DNA of 64,000 bases from JBQTII01 sp052388275 (GTDB taxonomy: Bacteria > Actinomycetota > Actinomycetes > Sporichthyales > Sporichthyaceae), in assembly GCA_052388275.1 (NCBI GenBank), contig JBQTII010000063.1, positions 37,257-101,256 of the forward strand, in the 5' to 3' direction. Below the pieces are notes generated by a model. That model was not told where the DNA came from. It made no database searches and saw only the letters and a program-made list of their open reading frames with translations. A program made the position numbers and the translations under genes. Shown here piece after piece: positions 19,809-28,594 of this stretch. How positions within the stretch are numbered: position 1 is the stretch's first letter; each line of letters starts with the position of its first letter.

Positions 19809-20594
19809 TCAGATGATGCGCATGCTGTCCAGCAGCTTGGACCCGATCTCTTCCTCGCCCTTGATCGAGACCCCCGCCTCGCGCCACGGCACGCGGCCGG
19901 TACCCCAGACGGGGAAGTCCGCGGCGGGGCCCTCGATGGATGCGGCGGGTCCGTTGGCGGCGCCGGGGGTCACCGCGACGCGCTTCTTGCCCGGGGCGAT
20001 CGTCCAGGTGCCCCCACCGGGGCCCGCCAGGGTCAGTTCCACCGGCGAGGTGAGCCAGTCGAGCCGGTCCCCGCTCATCGCGGGCAGTCCGGCCAGCATC
20101 CACTCGATGGCGACCGCCGCGGAGTTCTCCTCGGCCGGCGGCAGGGTGCGGCCGAGCGCGGCGGCGATGTCGTAGCGCATGTGCAGGCCGTGATCGAACA
20201 CGAAGGCGCTGGCCAGCAGTTTGGCCGGGTAGGCGCCGACCTCGGCGACCCGGATCGGCAGCGAGCGCATGCCGGGCTTCTGCATCATGGACATGATCCC
20301 TCCGACGCGATTGCCCCACACCTCGTACTCGCGCAGCACCTTGGCCGGCTCCCAGGACTTGCGCTTGGCGGCGTCCTTGTCGTTGGCCGCCTCGATGTCC
20401 TTGCCGGCGATCAGCGTCAGGATCCACGGCGTGAAACTGCCGTGGCACGCCGCCCCCATGTGCGCGACGACGTCGCGTACCGCCCAGCCCTCGCACTTAC
20501 TCGGCGCCGCCCACTCCTCGTCGCTGAGCTCGTGGAGCATCTTGATGTACGCCGGTCGGTCACCCTTGTAGGCCGCAGCCCTGTCCAGTCCCAT
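19809..20594 (-). CDS. Maleylpyruvate-isomerase-family DinB-fold protein
   Basis: A 261-residue member of the mycothiol-dependent metalloenzyme family. The N-terminal bundle contains CEGWAVRDVVAHMGAACHGS (conserved W-x(2)-R/D-x(3)-H) and FVFDHGLHMRYDIAAALGR with further His/Asp ligands, and the C-terminal domain ends in an SCP2-like strand-helix fold. ATG 20594 has an upstream TAGCGT at -10 distance, so the mRNA may be leaderless. Members detoxify electrophiles with mycothiol or isomerise maleylpyruvate. No gentisate genes are near, so a detoxification role is only a guess. It is convergent with the related gene ending at 19537. Confidence 0.75.
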   Translation of the reverse strand: MGLDRAAAYKGDRPAYIKMLHELSDEEWAAPSKCEGWAVRDVVAHMGAACHGSFTPWILTLIAGKDIEAANDKDAAKRKSWEPAKVLREYEVWGNRVGGIMSMMQKPGMRSLPIRVAEVGAYPAKLLASAFVFDHGLHMRYDIAAALGRTLPPAEENSAAVAIEWMLAGLPAMSGDRLDWLTSPVELTLAGPGGGTWTIAPGKKRVAVTPGAANGPAASIEGPAADFPVWGTGRVPWREAGVSIKGEEEIGSKLLDSMRII

Positions 20595-20680
20595 ACCGCA
20601 ACGCTAATGCGTAGAGTTAGCGGGTGTAAACGTCCCGTGCCACGCCACGCTGTTCGCCAGCCGTCCCTCGGAGCGATGCC

Positions 20681-22078
20681 ATGACCACGACCCTGGATGA
20701 ATCCACCCGTTCCGCCGCTGCGCTGGACGCTGACGCAGTCGTCGCCGACCTGCGCGCGACCTTCGCGAGCGGGCGTACGCAATCGTTGCAGTGGCGGCTG
20801 CGCCAGCTGGAGGGAATCATCCGCCTGGTCAGCGAGCGGGAGTCCGATCTCGCCGAGGCCCTCGCCTCCGACCTGGGGCGCAATGCCCACGAGACCTGGT
20901 TCGGCGATATCGCCTCCACCGTCGGTGAGGCCGAGTACGCGATTAAGCACCTCAGGAAGTGGATGAAGCCCACCCGGGTCGGCGTGCCGCTCGCCCTGAT
21001 GCCGGGGAAGGCGGCTTACCACTACGAACCGTTGGGCACCGTGCTGGTGATCGGCCCGTGGAACTACCCGTTCTACCTCACCCTCGGCCCGATGATCGGC
21101 GCCCTGGCGGCCGGCAACTGCGTCGTCGTCAAGCCCTCCGAGCACGCCCCGGCAACGTCCGCCACCTTGGCGCGCCTGATCCCGCAGTACCTCGATTCCG
21201 ACGCTGTCGCCGTGGTCGAGGGCGACGGCGCGGTGACCCAGCAGTTGATCGCGGCGAAACTCGATCTGGTCTTCTTCACCGGCGGGACCGAGATCGGGCG
21301 GCGCATCGCCGAGGCGTGCGCACCGCTCCTGACACCGGTCGTGCTCGAGCTGGGCGGTAAGAGCCCGGTCGTGGTCACCGCCAAGGCCGACGTCGCGGTT
21401 GCGGCCCGGCGGGTGGCGTGGGGCAAGCTGCTCAACTCCGGCCAGACCTGCGTGGCGCCGGACTACATCCTGGTGGAGTCCGGCGTGCGGGCGGAGTTCG
21501 TCGCGGAGTTGACCAAGGCGATGAAGGCGATGCGAGCCGGTGAACCCGCGACGCAGAAGATTGTGAATACCCGTCAGTTCGACCGGCTCAAGGCCCTGCT
21601 CAGCGGGCAGACGATCATCACTGGAGGCCAGAGCGTCGAGGTCGGCGCCGCGCTGGAGCCCACGGTCGTGCTGAATCCGGACAAGGATTCCCCGCTCATG
21701 CGCGAGGAGATCTTCGGGCCGATCCTGCCCATCCTCGACGTCGATTCCCTCGATGAGGCCATCGCCCTCATCAACGCCGGGGAGAAACCGCTGGCGGCCT
21801 ACATCTTCTCCGCCGATAAGGCCGAGCAGCAGCGCCTGTTCCGCGAGGTTCCGGCCGGCGGCGCGGTGGCCAACCACATCGCCATGCACGTGCTCGCCCC
21901 GCAACTGCCCTTCGGCGGGGTGGGCTACTCCGGCATGGGTGCCTACCACGGGAAGTGGGGATACGAGGCCTTCAGCCACCGTAAGGCCACCCTGGTCATG
22001 CGCACCCGCCCGGACCTGAAGATGATCTACCCCCCGTACTCGGCCCTGGAGAAGAAGCTCCTGCGCAAGCTCGCCTGA
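20681..22078 (+). CDS. Class 3 aldehyde dehydrogenase
   Basis: NAD(P)-dependent aldehyde dehydrogenase of 465 residues, the short ALDH3 form. VIGPWNYPF (Asn128), FFTGGTEIGRRI, VLELGGKSPV (Glu223) and the nucleophile NSGQTCVAPDY (Cys257) are present, with EEIFGPILPI and LPFGGVGYSGMGAYHGKWGYEAFSH towards the end. The last residues (YPPYSALEKKLLRKL) resemble the C-terminal tail of fatty-aldehyde-type members. It is transcribed away from the DinB-fold gene and stands before leuB. The substrate is probably a medium- or long-chain or aromatic aldehyde, inferred from class. Confidence 0.9.
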   Translation: MTTTLDESTRSAAALDADAVVADLRATFASGRTQSLQWRLRQLEGIIRLVSERESDLAEALASDLGRNAHETWFGDIASTVGEAEYAIKHLRKWMKPTRVGVPLALMPGKAAYHYEPLGTVLVIGPWNYPFYLTLGPMIGALAAGNCVVVKPSEHAPATSATLARLIPQYLDSDAVAVVEGDGAVTQQLIAAKLDLVFFTGGTEIGRRIAEACAPLLTPVVLELGGKSPVVVTAKADVAVAARRVAWGKLLNSGQTCVAPDYILVESGVRAEFVAELTKAMKAMRAGEPATQKIVNTRQFDRLKALLSGQTIITGGQSVEVGAALEPTVVLNPDKDSPLMREEIFGPILPILDVDSLDEAIALINAGEKPLAAYIFSADKAEQQRLFREVPAGGAVANHIAMHVLAPQLPFGGVGYSGMGAYHGKWGYEAFSHRKATLVMRTRPDLKMIYPPYSALEKKLLRKLA

Positions 22079-22160
22079 TCTTCGTGGGGCACGTCGTCCG
22101 TGATGTCCGCATGTTGGGACGACTGGGCCGAGGCGTGAGACGGGGATTTATCCTGCTCCG

Positions 22161-23198
22161 ATGAGCAACCTCAATCTCGCAGTCATTGCCGGCGACGGCA
22201 TCGGTCCCGAGGTAGTGGCGGAGGGTCTGAAGGTTCTGCACGCCGCCGTGGGTGAGGTCAAGGTCGAGACCACGCAGTACAACCTCGGCGCCAAGCGCTG
22301 GCACGCGACGGGGGAGACCCTGACCGACGCCGAGCTCGCGGACCTCAAAGGCCACGACGCGATCCTGCTCGGCGCGGTCGGTGATCCGGGCGTTCCCTCC
22401 GGCGTGCTCGAGCGCGGCCTGCTGCTCAAGCTGCGCTTCGCGCTCGACCACCACGTCAACCTGCGCCCGAGCGTGCTGTTCCCGGGCGTCACGGGCCCCT
22501 TGGGTGAGAAGAAGATCGACTTTGTCGTCGTGCGCGAAGGAACTGAAGGTCCCTACGTCGGCAACGGTGGCTCCCTGCGCACCGGGACGGCGCACGAGAT
22601 CGCCACCGAAGTCAGCCTGAACACCGCGTTCGGCATCGAGCGCGTGGTGCGCGACGCCTTCACCCGCGCCCAGGCCCGGCCCCGCAAGAAGCTCACCCTG
22701 GTGCACAAGGACAACGTTCTGGTGCATGCCGGCGGCCTCTGGCAGCGGATTGTCAAGGAGGTCGCTGTCGAGTTTCCGGACGTCACCCGCGACTACCTGC
22801 ACGTCGACGCCGCGACGATCTTCATGGTGACGGCGCCCGAACGCTTCGACGTCATCGTCACCGACAACCTCTTCGGCGACATCCTCACTGACCTCGCCGC
22901 CGCAATCACCGGCGGAATCGGGCTGGCTGCCAGCGGCAACCTGGATGTCTCGGGCACCTTCCCGTCGATGTTCGAGCCCGTGCACGGCTCCGCCCCCGAC
23001 ATCGCCGGCCAGGGCAAGGCGGATCCGACGGCGACGATCCTGTCCGTGGCGATGTTGCTCTCCCATGTCGGCCACGGCGACGCTGCGGTCAGGGTGAACA
23101 GCGCGGTGCAGGCGGATCTGGCCGAGCGTGGCAGCACACCCAGGTCGACCAGCGAGATCGGCGATGCCATCGCTGCTCGCGTCGCCGGATCCCGATGA
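22161..23198 (+). CDS. leuB: 3-isopropylmalate dehydrogenase
   Basis: Oxidises and decarboxylates 3-isopropylmalate in leucine synthesis. 345 residues. AVIAGDGIGPEVVAEG is at the start, LLLKLRFALDHHVNLRP binds substrate, then VVREGTEGPYVGNGG, VHKDNVLVHAGGLW, VTDNLFGDILTDLAAA (catalytic and metal Asp residues) and EPVHGSAPDIAGQGKADPTA (NAD adenosine loop). The short actinobacterial form is evident. Its stop overlaps the ilvE start (ATGA), forming a leuB-ilvE operon. Tartrate dehydrogenase-type relatives are less likely given ilvE. Confidence 0.95.
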   Translation: MSNLNLAVIAGDGIGPEVVAEGLKVLHAAVGEVKVETTQYNLGAKRWHATGETLTDAELADLKGHDAILLGAVGDPGVPSGVLERGLLLKLRFALDHHVNLRPSVLFPGVTGPLGEKKIDFVVVREGTEGPYVGNGGSLRTGTAHEIATEVSLNTAFGIERVVRDAFTRAQARPRKKLTLVHKDNVLVHAGGLWQRIVKEVAVEFPDVTRDYLHVDAATIFMVTAPERFDVIVTDNLFGDILTDLAAAITGGIGLAASGNLDVSGTFPSMFEPVHGSAPDIAGQGKADPTATILSVAMLLSHVGHGDAAVRVNSAVQADLAERGSTPRSTSEIGDAIAARVAGSR

Positions 23199-24292
23199 GT
23201 AGCGTTTCGCGCATGGACTTCGCGATCACGCCGAACCCCGACCCGGTCACCGAAGAGCGCCGGGCGGAGATTCTCGCCGCGCCCGGCTTCGGCAAGTTCT
23301 TCACCGACCACATGGTCACCGTCACCTGGACACCCGATCGGGGTTGGCACGACGCGACCTTGAAGGCCTACGGCCCGATCTCGATGGATCCCTCGACCGC
23401 AGTGCTGCACTACTCCCAGTCGATCTTCGAGGGCCTCAAGGCCTACCGCCAGGGCGACGGTTCCATCGTCACCTTTCGCCCGGAGAAGAACGCAGCCCGG
23501 TTCGCGAACTCCGCCAAGCGCCTCGCCCTGCCCGAGGTGCCTGCGGAGCTGTTCATCGACGCGATCGATCTGCTGGTCACCACTGATCAGGGATGGGTCC
23601 CAGGTGCGGCCGAGCATTCGCTGTACCTGCGGCCGCTGATGTTCGCCTCCGAGGTGTTCCTCGGCGTCAAGCCCGCCTCGCACGTCACATTTCTCGTGAT
23701 CGCCTCGCCCGCTGGAGCCTATTTCGCGAAGGGCCTCAAACCGGTCTCGATCTGGCTGTCCGAGGAGTACACCCGAGCCACGATCGGCGGCACCGGTGCG
23801 GCCAAATGCGGGGGCAACTACGCCGCCAGCCTGGTCGCGCAGTCCGAGGCGATCGCCAACGGCTGCGATCAGGTTGCGTTCCTGGACGCCGTCGAGCGCA
23901 AGTGGGTCGAAGAGCTCGGCGGCATGAACCTGTACTTCGTGCACCGCGATGGAAGCATCGTCACCCCGGCGCTGACCGGCACGATCCTGGAAGGGGTGAC
24001 GCGAGATTCGATCCTGAGTATCGCGGGCGATCTCGGGCATCGCGTCAGCGAGGCGCGGATCTCCGTCGACGACTGGCGCGCGGGGATCATCTCCGGTGCG
24101 ATCGCTGAGGTCTTCGCCTGCGGAACTGCCGCGGTGCTGACCCCCGTCGGGAAACTGGCCTGGCGCGCAGGAGAGCTCAGGATGGGCGGCGGCGAGGTCG
24201 GCCCGGTCACCTCGGCGATCCGCAGGGCGCTACTCGACATCCAGCACGGCCACGCACCGGATGTCCATGGCTGGCTGCACAAGGTCTGCTGA
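23195..24292 (+). CDS. ilvE: Branched-chain amino acid aminotransferase
   Basis: PLP enzyme exchanging amino groups between Leu/Ile/Val and 2-oxoglutarate, 365 residues. LHYSQSIFEGLKAYRQ, SLYLRPLMFASE and GTGAAKCGGNYAASLVAQ (Schiff-base Lys in AAKCGG) are present, with FLDAVERKWVEELGGMNLYF and FACGTAAVLTPVG. ATGA overlap with leuB indicates translational coupling. A second Met six codons in (MDFAITPNP) is a possible start. Confidence 0.95.
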   Translation: MSSVSRMDFAITPNPDPVTEERRAEILAAPGFGKFFTDHMVTVTWTPDRGWHDATLKAYGPISMDPSTAVLHYSQSIFEGLKAYRQGDGSIVTFRPEKNAARFANSAKRLALPEVPAELFIDAIDLLVTTDQGWVPGAAEHSLYLRPLMFASEVFLGVKPASHVTFLVIASPAGAYFAKGLKPVSIWLSEEYTRATIGGTGAAKCGGNYAASLVAQSEAIANGCDQVAFLDAVERKWVEELGGMNLYFVHRDGSIVTPALTGTILEGVTRDSILSIAGDLGHRVSEARISVDDWRAGIISGAIAEVFACGTAAVLTPVGKLAWRAGELRMGGGEVGPVTSAIRRALLDIQHGHAPDVHGWLHKVC

Positions 24293-24301
24293 GAACACGC
24301 C

Positions 24302-25552
24302 GTGCCGTCAGGTCCCAGTCGCGAACTCGCCGGAGCGCTCGGTGGAGTCCGCGCGCCCGCCCGGGACCTCGCGCGCAGCATGGATCGGGACAAGTCCGCC
24401 GCGATCATCTGCAATGGGCTGATGGACATCGTCTTTCCGGACCGCAAGGGCGATGACGCCTTCCGGGAGATGTTGCTGCGCAACGCCTACGACGACATCG
24501 ACACCGTCTGGCGGATCATCGCCGGTCAGGATGAGCTGGAGGCCGCTCCGCCGTTCGGCACGCTTGCCTTCAGTGACATGGCGGCCGAACTAGGGGTTCC
24601 GCTGAGCCAGTTCGAGCGAATCTACCGCGTGGGTGTCGGGCTGGCGTGGAGCGACTGGTGCGAGGCTGCGGTGGAGTACTCGCGGACCCACGACGTCGAC
24701 CTGGTCGACCTCATCGGGGGGCCCTCGATGATCATCCACGCCTACAGCGACGGGCAGATGACTCAGCTCGTCGAGCGCTATGAGAGCACGCAGGCGCAGG
24801 ATCGACGAACCCGTGAGCAGCTGCAACTCAGCGTGCTGCGCCAGGTGCTCGACGGCGCCGCTGTGCTGACCGAGGCGGAGGTCGAGGGGGCCCTCGGTAT
24901 CCGGCTGGCCGGTGAGCATGTCGCGATCGCGGTCCGCAGCGACCGCAGTCCCCTGGAGATCGGCCTGGCCCAGGCCCTGCTGCGCGACGCCGACGGGGCG
25001 AAGGTGCTGGAGTACCGCCACGGCGTTCGGTTATGGCTGCTCTGGATCTCCCATCCGCGCGGGCTCGGGGCCAGGCGCCTTCGGGCCGTGCGTGAGGCGC
25101 TGCGCCGCTCTGGCCTGCGCTGCGCGCTGGGTGAGGCCGCCACGGGTCACGCCGGGCTCGGCGTGACCGGCCGGGACGCCCTCGATGCGGCCAGGCTGCA
25201 GGACATGCTCGGCGAGGAGGCGTCCCTGGTGGTCTCCTTCGACGAATTGAGCCTGGAGGCCCTGCTGCTCGCCGACCCCGAGCGGGCCCGTCGCTTCGTC
25301 CACGACGAGCTCGGCGAGCTCGATCGTGACGACAATCGGACCGCTGCGCTGCGCGACACGGCGCGGGTCTGGCTGACGTCCGGCTCCAACGTCGGAGCCG
25401 CCACCCTGCTGGGCGTGCACGAGCACACCGTCCGAAACCGGATCGCGCAGATCGAGTCGGTGGTCGGGCGACCGCTCAGCGAACGACGTACCGAACTGCT
25501 CGTGGCCCTGCGCCTGCGACGCCTGCTCGACGCCGCGCCGCCGACTTCCTGA
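24302..25552 (+). CDS. PucR/CdaR-type transcriptional regulator
   Basis: A 416-residue regulator. The N-terminal part (~residues 40-180) is a helical sensor-like region, the middle a degenerate GGDEF-like region, and the C-terminus a PucR helix-turn-helix: ALRDTARVWLTSGSNVGAAT then LLGVHEHTVRNRIAQIESVVGRPL. The GTG start at 24302 lies 9 nt after ilvE; an ATG at 24380 is an alternative giving a shorter N-terminus. Such regulators often sense small metabolites and control adjacent catabolic genes. Its convergent neighbour is the Baeyer-Villiger/flavoprotein pair, which is a candidate target by proximity only. Confidence 0.82.
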   Translation: MPSGPSRELAGALGGVRAPARDLARSMDRDKSAAIICNGLMDIVFPDRKGDDAFREMLLRNAYDDIDTVWRIIAGQDELEAAPPFGTLAFSDMAAELGVPLSQFERIYRVGVGLAWSDWCEAAVEYSRTHDVDLVDLIGGPSMIIHAYSDGQMTQLVERYESTQAQDRRTREQLQLSVLRQVLDGAAVLTEAEVEGALGIRLAGEHVAIAVRSDRSPLEIGLAQALLRDADGAKVLEYRHGVRLWLLWISHPRGLGARRLRAVREALRRSGLRCALGEAATGHAGLGVTGRDALDAARLQDMLGEEASLVVSFDELSLEALLLADPERARRFVHDELGELDRDDNRTAALRDTARVWLTSGSNVGAATLLGVHEHTVRNRIAQIESVVGRPLSERRTELLVALRLRRLLDAAPPTS

Positions 25553-25583
25553 GGCAGGAGCGGGCCCATGAACTGACGCTACG

Positions 25584-27185
25584 TCAGCGGAAGACGAGCC
25601 CGTCGAACTCCTTGTCGACGACGCCCTTCAGCTCGGCAAAATAGCCGGCCGCGCCGCCGTAGTAGAAGTACACCGCGCGCGCCTTGCCCTCGACGTTGGC
25701 GCCGAGGAACCAGGAGTTCTGACCCTCGCCTGACTTGATGATCACGTTGAAGTCCAGCAGCATCTTGCAGTGCGCGACGAAGGCGTCGGTGGCTTCCTCG
25801 GAGGCTTCGATCACCGCCGCGCCCTGCCGCTGGGCGGTCTCGATCGCGCCACCGATGAAGCGGACGCAGCGGTCGATGACCACCGGGATGTTCGCGAACG
25901 GGGAGAGCGGGCCCGAGAGCATGAAGAAGTTCGGGTAACCCGGCACGCTCACCCCCATGAAGCTGCGCGGCTGCTCACCCCAAGCCTCCTGAAGCGTGCG
26001 CCCGTCGCTGCCCCGGATGTTGAGCTGCGCCAGGGATCCCGTCATGGCGTCGAAGCCGAGCGCGAACACAATGACGTCGGCCTCGATAACAGTGCCGTCC
26101 GCGAGCGCAACGCCGGTCTCGGTGATCGAGGTGATCGGGTTGCCCAGAACCGACACCAGGTTGACGTTGGGCCGGTTGTAGGTCTCGTAGTACTGCGTCC
26201 CCATCGGCGGGCGCTTGCCGCCGTAGGCGTAGTCCGGGCAGAGCAGGTCGGCGGTGGCCGGGTCCCTGACGATCGCGCGGATCTTGTTGCGCAGGAACTC
26301 CGCGGCGGCGGAGTTCACCTCGGGGTTGATCAGCAGGTCGTCAAAGGTCTCGAACAAGAAGCGGAACCCGCCGGCCTCCCAGCCCGCATCGAAGATCTGA
26401 TTCCACTGCTCGCGGGGGGTATCCGAGGCCATCCGGTTGGCCGGGTCCATCGCGAACGCGAACACCTGGGTCTCGGTCTGCGCCCAGATGTGGTCGTAGT
26501 TGCGCTTGATCTCCTGCTGGTGGTTGGCCTCCAGGTTGTGATTGCGACCGGGCACGACGTAGTTGGGGGTGCGCTGAAGGACCGTCAGCTGGGCACAATC
26601 GCGCGCGATGACGGGGATCAGCTGGACGCCGGTCGCCCCGGCGCCGATGACGGCCACCTTCTTGCCGGCGAAGTCGACCGGCTCCTTCGGCCACTTCGCG
26701 GTCATCAGCCACTCGCCGCGGAAGTCGTCCAGCCCCGGGAACGGGGGTTTGAGGGCAAGGTGCAGCAGGCCGGAGGCGCTGATCAGGTAGCGGCAGGTGA
26801 ATTGATCGCCCGCCTCGGTAGTGACCGTCCAGGTGTTCGCGCCCTGGTCGTAGCTACAGGAGGTGACCTTGGTCTGGAACTGGATGTCCCGGCGCAGGTC
26901 GAGGGCATCGACGGCGTGGTTGAAGTAGCTCTCCATCTCGGGCTGGCCGGGGAAGCGCTCGCTCCAGTTCCAGTCCTGGCACAGGGCCTCGTCGAAGGAG
27001 AAGCAGTACGTCCAGGCCTCGCTGTCGGTGCGTGCGCCGGGATAGCGGTTCCAGTACCAGGTACCGCCGACGCTGGTGCCGGCCTCCAGCACGCGGGCCC
27101 TGCAGCCCAGCCTGCGCATTTCCCACAGCGAGCGAATGCCGGCAAAACCAGCGCCGACGATGACGGCGTCGTAATGGGTCGCCAT
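25584..27185 (-). CDS. Baeyer-Villiger-type flavin monooxygenase with altered fingerprint
   Basis: Class B FAD/NADPH monooxygenase of 533 residues that would insert oxygen next to a ketone to give an ester or lactone. FAD site VIVGAGFAGIRSL is at 8-20, then GGTWYWNRYPGARTDSE, and the NADPH site AVIGAGATGVQLI at 178-190. The family fingerprint FxGxxxHTxxWP appears as FRGEWLMTAKWP (155-166), with Met161 where His is normally found. The start is ATG 27185, which shares one base with the TAA of the upstream flavoprotein gene; the frame further upstream is only that gene's shadow. Translational coupling implies a shared pathway. Whether it is a true Baeyer-Villiger enzyme is uncertain because of the Met. 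Confidence 0.85.
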   Translation of the reverse strand: MATHYDAVIVGAGFAGIRSLWEMRRLGCRARVLEAGTSVGGTWYWNRYPGARTDSEAWTYCFSFDEALCQDWNWSERFPGQPEMESYFNHAVDALDLRRDIQFQTKVTSCSYDQGANTWTVTTEAGDQFTCRYLISASGLLHLALKPPFPGLDDFRGEWLMTAKWPKEPVDFAGKKVAVIGAGATGVQLIPVIARDCAQLTVLQRTPNYVVPGRNHNLEANHQQEIKRNYDHIWAQTETQVFAFAMDPANRMASDTPREQWNQIFDAGWEAGGFRFLFETFDDLLINPEVNSAAAEFLRNKIRAIVRDPATADLLCPDYAYGGKRPPMGTQYYETYNRPNVNLVSVLGNPITSITETGVALADGTVIEADVIVFALGFDAMTGSLAQLNIRGSDGRTLQEAWGEQPRSFMGVSVPGYPNFFMLSGPLSPFANIPVVIDRCVRFIGGAIETAQRQGAAVIEASEEATDAFVAHCKMLLDFNVIIKSGEGQNSWFLGANVEGKARAVYFYYGGAAGYFAELKGVVDKEFDGLVFR

Positions 27186-28387
27186 TACAGAATGGGCGAG
27201 CAGGTCGGGGGCTGGCCCAGCAGGAGCTGGCCGTACAACTGCGCCGTGATGTCGGGGCGGAACACCCCGTGCAGGGTGGCAACGCCGACATCGCGGTAGA
27301 TCCGCGCCAGCGGGGCGCCTTCGACGAAACCGGAGGCTCCCGCCACGCTGGCCAGGGTGTCGACGGCCAGCTTGCTCTGACGCATGGCGTAGGAGCAGTC
27401 GTAACGGGCGCGGGCGCGCCGCTTCTCGTCGGGCCATTCCCCGCTCACCCCCGCCTCCCACGCGTCGTCAGCCGCGCGGTGCGCGTGCAGCAGGGCCGTG
27501 TCGATCTGGGTGGCGGCCTCGGCGATCTGCACCTGGCTGACGGGGTACTCGGCCTGCACCATCCAGGTGGAGTAGGAGATCGAGCGCTTGGGGGTCTTCT
27601 CCAGGACGTAGTCCAGGGCGGCCTGCGCGGCGCCGATCACCGAACCGGTGGTGCAGATCGTGCCCGCCATGGACAACGGGATCCGGTAAAGCGGTTCGGA
27701 GTCGGCGTAGGGGTTGTTCTGCACGCCCGCCAGCACGCCCTTCGGGCCGAGCATGGACACCACCCGGTGCTCGGGGACGAAGATGTTCTCCCCATGCAGG
27801 GTGTTCGACCCGGTCGCCTTCATTCCCATGCAGTACCAGGTGTCCTCGATCCGCAGGTCCGACATCGGCACGAAGCACCACAGGGCGTCGAGGAAATTCC
27901 CGGCGTCGTCGATGACCGGGACCATGACCTCGGCCCAATCGGCCCACAGGCAGCCGGTCGCCCACGGCCAGGAGCCGCTGATCACCACGCCGCCGGAGAC
28001 CGCCTTGGCCGGCACGTTGCACGGGGTGAACAGGCCCACCAGACGCGCGTCGGGGTTGTTCTTGTAGACCTCGTCCTGGCCCTGCTCGTTCATCCAGCAG
28101 GCCATCCAGGACACCGCGGTCTGCATGGCGAGCACCCAGCCGGCGGAGGCGTTGCCACGGGACACCGCCGCGCACATGTCCACATGGGTGCGGATGTCGG
28201 ATTCATAGCCGCCATAGCGCTTGGGCACCCACACCTTGTAGAGCTCGGCGTTGATCATGGCTTCGGCCATCGCGTCGGTCAGGCGCCGGTCCGCATCGGC
28301 CTGCTGTGACTCGCGTGCGAGCAGGTCTCGCAGGCCGTGCGCGCGCTCGACCAGCGGACTGGTCACCTTTTCCATGATGTCGGGCAT
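27185..28387 (-). CDS. Acyl-CoA-dehydrogenase-fold flavin monooxygenase (HsaA/HpaB group D-like)
   Basis: A 400-residue flavoprotein of the group D monooxygenase/acyl-CoA dehydrogenase type 2 fold. LYKVWVPKRYGGYESDIRTH near the start, SGSWPWATGCLWADWAEVMV and IEDTWYCMGMKATGSNTL are typical of the HsaA-like set, and the helical C-terminus ends in IYRDVGVATLHGVFRPDITAQ. There is no acyl-CoA dehydrogenase catalytic Glu motif. These enzymes hydroxylate phenols or similar rings with reduced flavin from a separate reductase; no reductase is adjacent. ATG 28387 has GGGAGA 7 nt upstream. It is coupled to the Baeyer-Villiger gene. Confidence 0.8.
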   Translation of the reverse strand: MPDIMEKVTSPLVERAHGLRDLLARESQQADADRRLTDAMAEAMINAELYKVWVPKRYGGYESDIRTHVDMCAAVSRGNASAGWVLAMQTAVSWMACWMNEQGQDEVYKNNPDARLVGLFTPCNVPAKAVSGGVVISGSWPWATGCLWADWAEVMVPVIDDAGNFLDALWCFVPMSDLRIEDTWYCMGMKATGSNTLHGENIFVPEHRVVSMLGPKGVLAGVQNNPYADSEPLYRIPLSMAGTICTTGSVIGAAQAALDYVLEKTPKRSISYSTWMVQAEYPVSQVQIAEAATQIDTALLHAHRAADDAWEAGVSGEWPDEKRRARARYDCSYAMRQSKLAVDTLASVAGASGFVEGAPLARIYRDVGVATLHGVFRPDITAQLYGQLLLGQPPTCSPIL

Positions 28388-28594
28388 CTGATCTCCCAGG
28401 CCTGCTCAGCGGCACGCGGCCGTGCCTTCGCGCCGACCGTAGAAGGATGTGGCCGCGCTCACAATGGCGTGAGCCGACAAGCCGTCGCCGGCGCCGTGCA
28501 GGGCGCCGACAGACTTGGACGGTTCCGGGCGGTGCGCTCGGCAGATCTGACGCAACCTGTCATTGGTCGAGAGCGCCGAGGCTCGTCAGATCCG
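28388..28594. other. Short spacer, nothing recognised
   Basis: About 200 bp between two minus-strand genes. It must contain the promoter of the flavoprotein/BVMO pair. No dyad or leader was recognised. Confidence 0.4.

Noticed and set aside
20602..20622. CGCTAA/TTAGCG dyad as a regulator operator between the DinB-fold gene and the aldehyde dehydrogenase
   Set aside because: Only 6 bp per arm with a 9-nt spacer; too weak to list without a matching regulator or second site.
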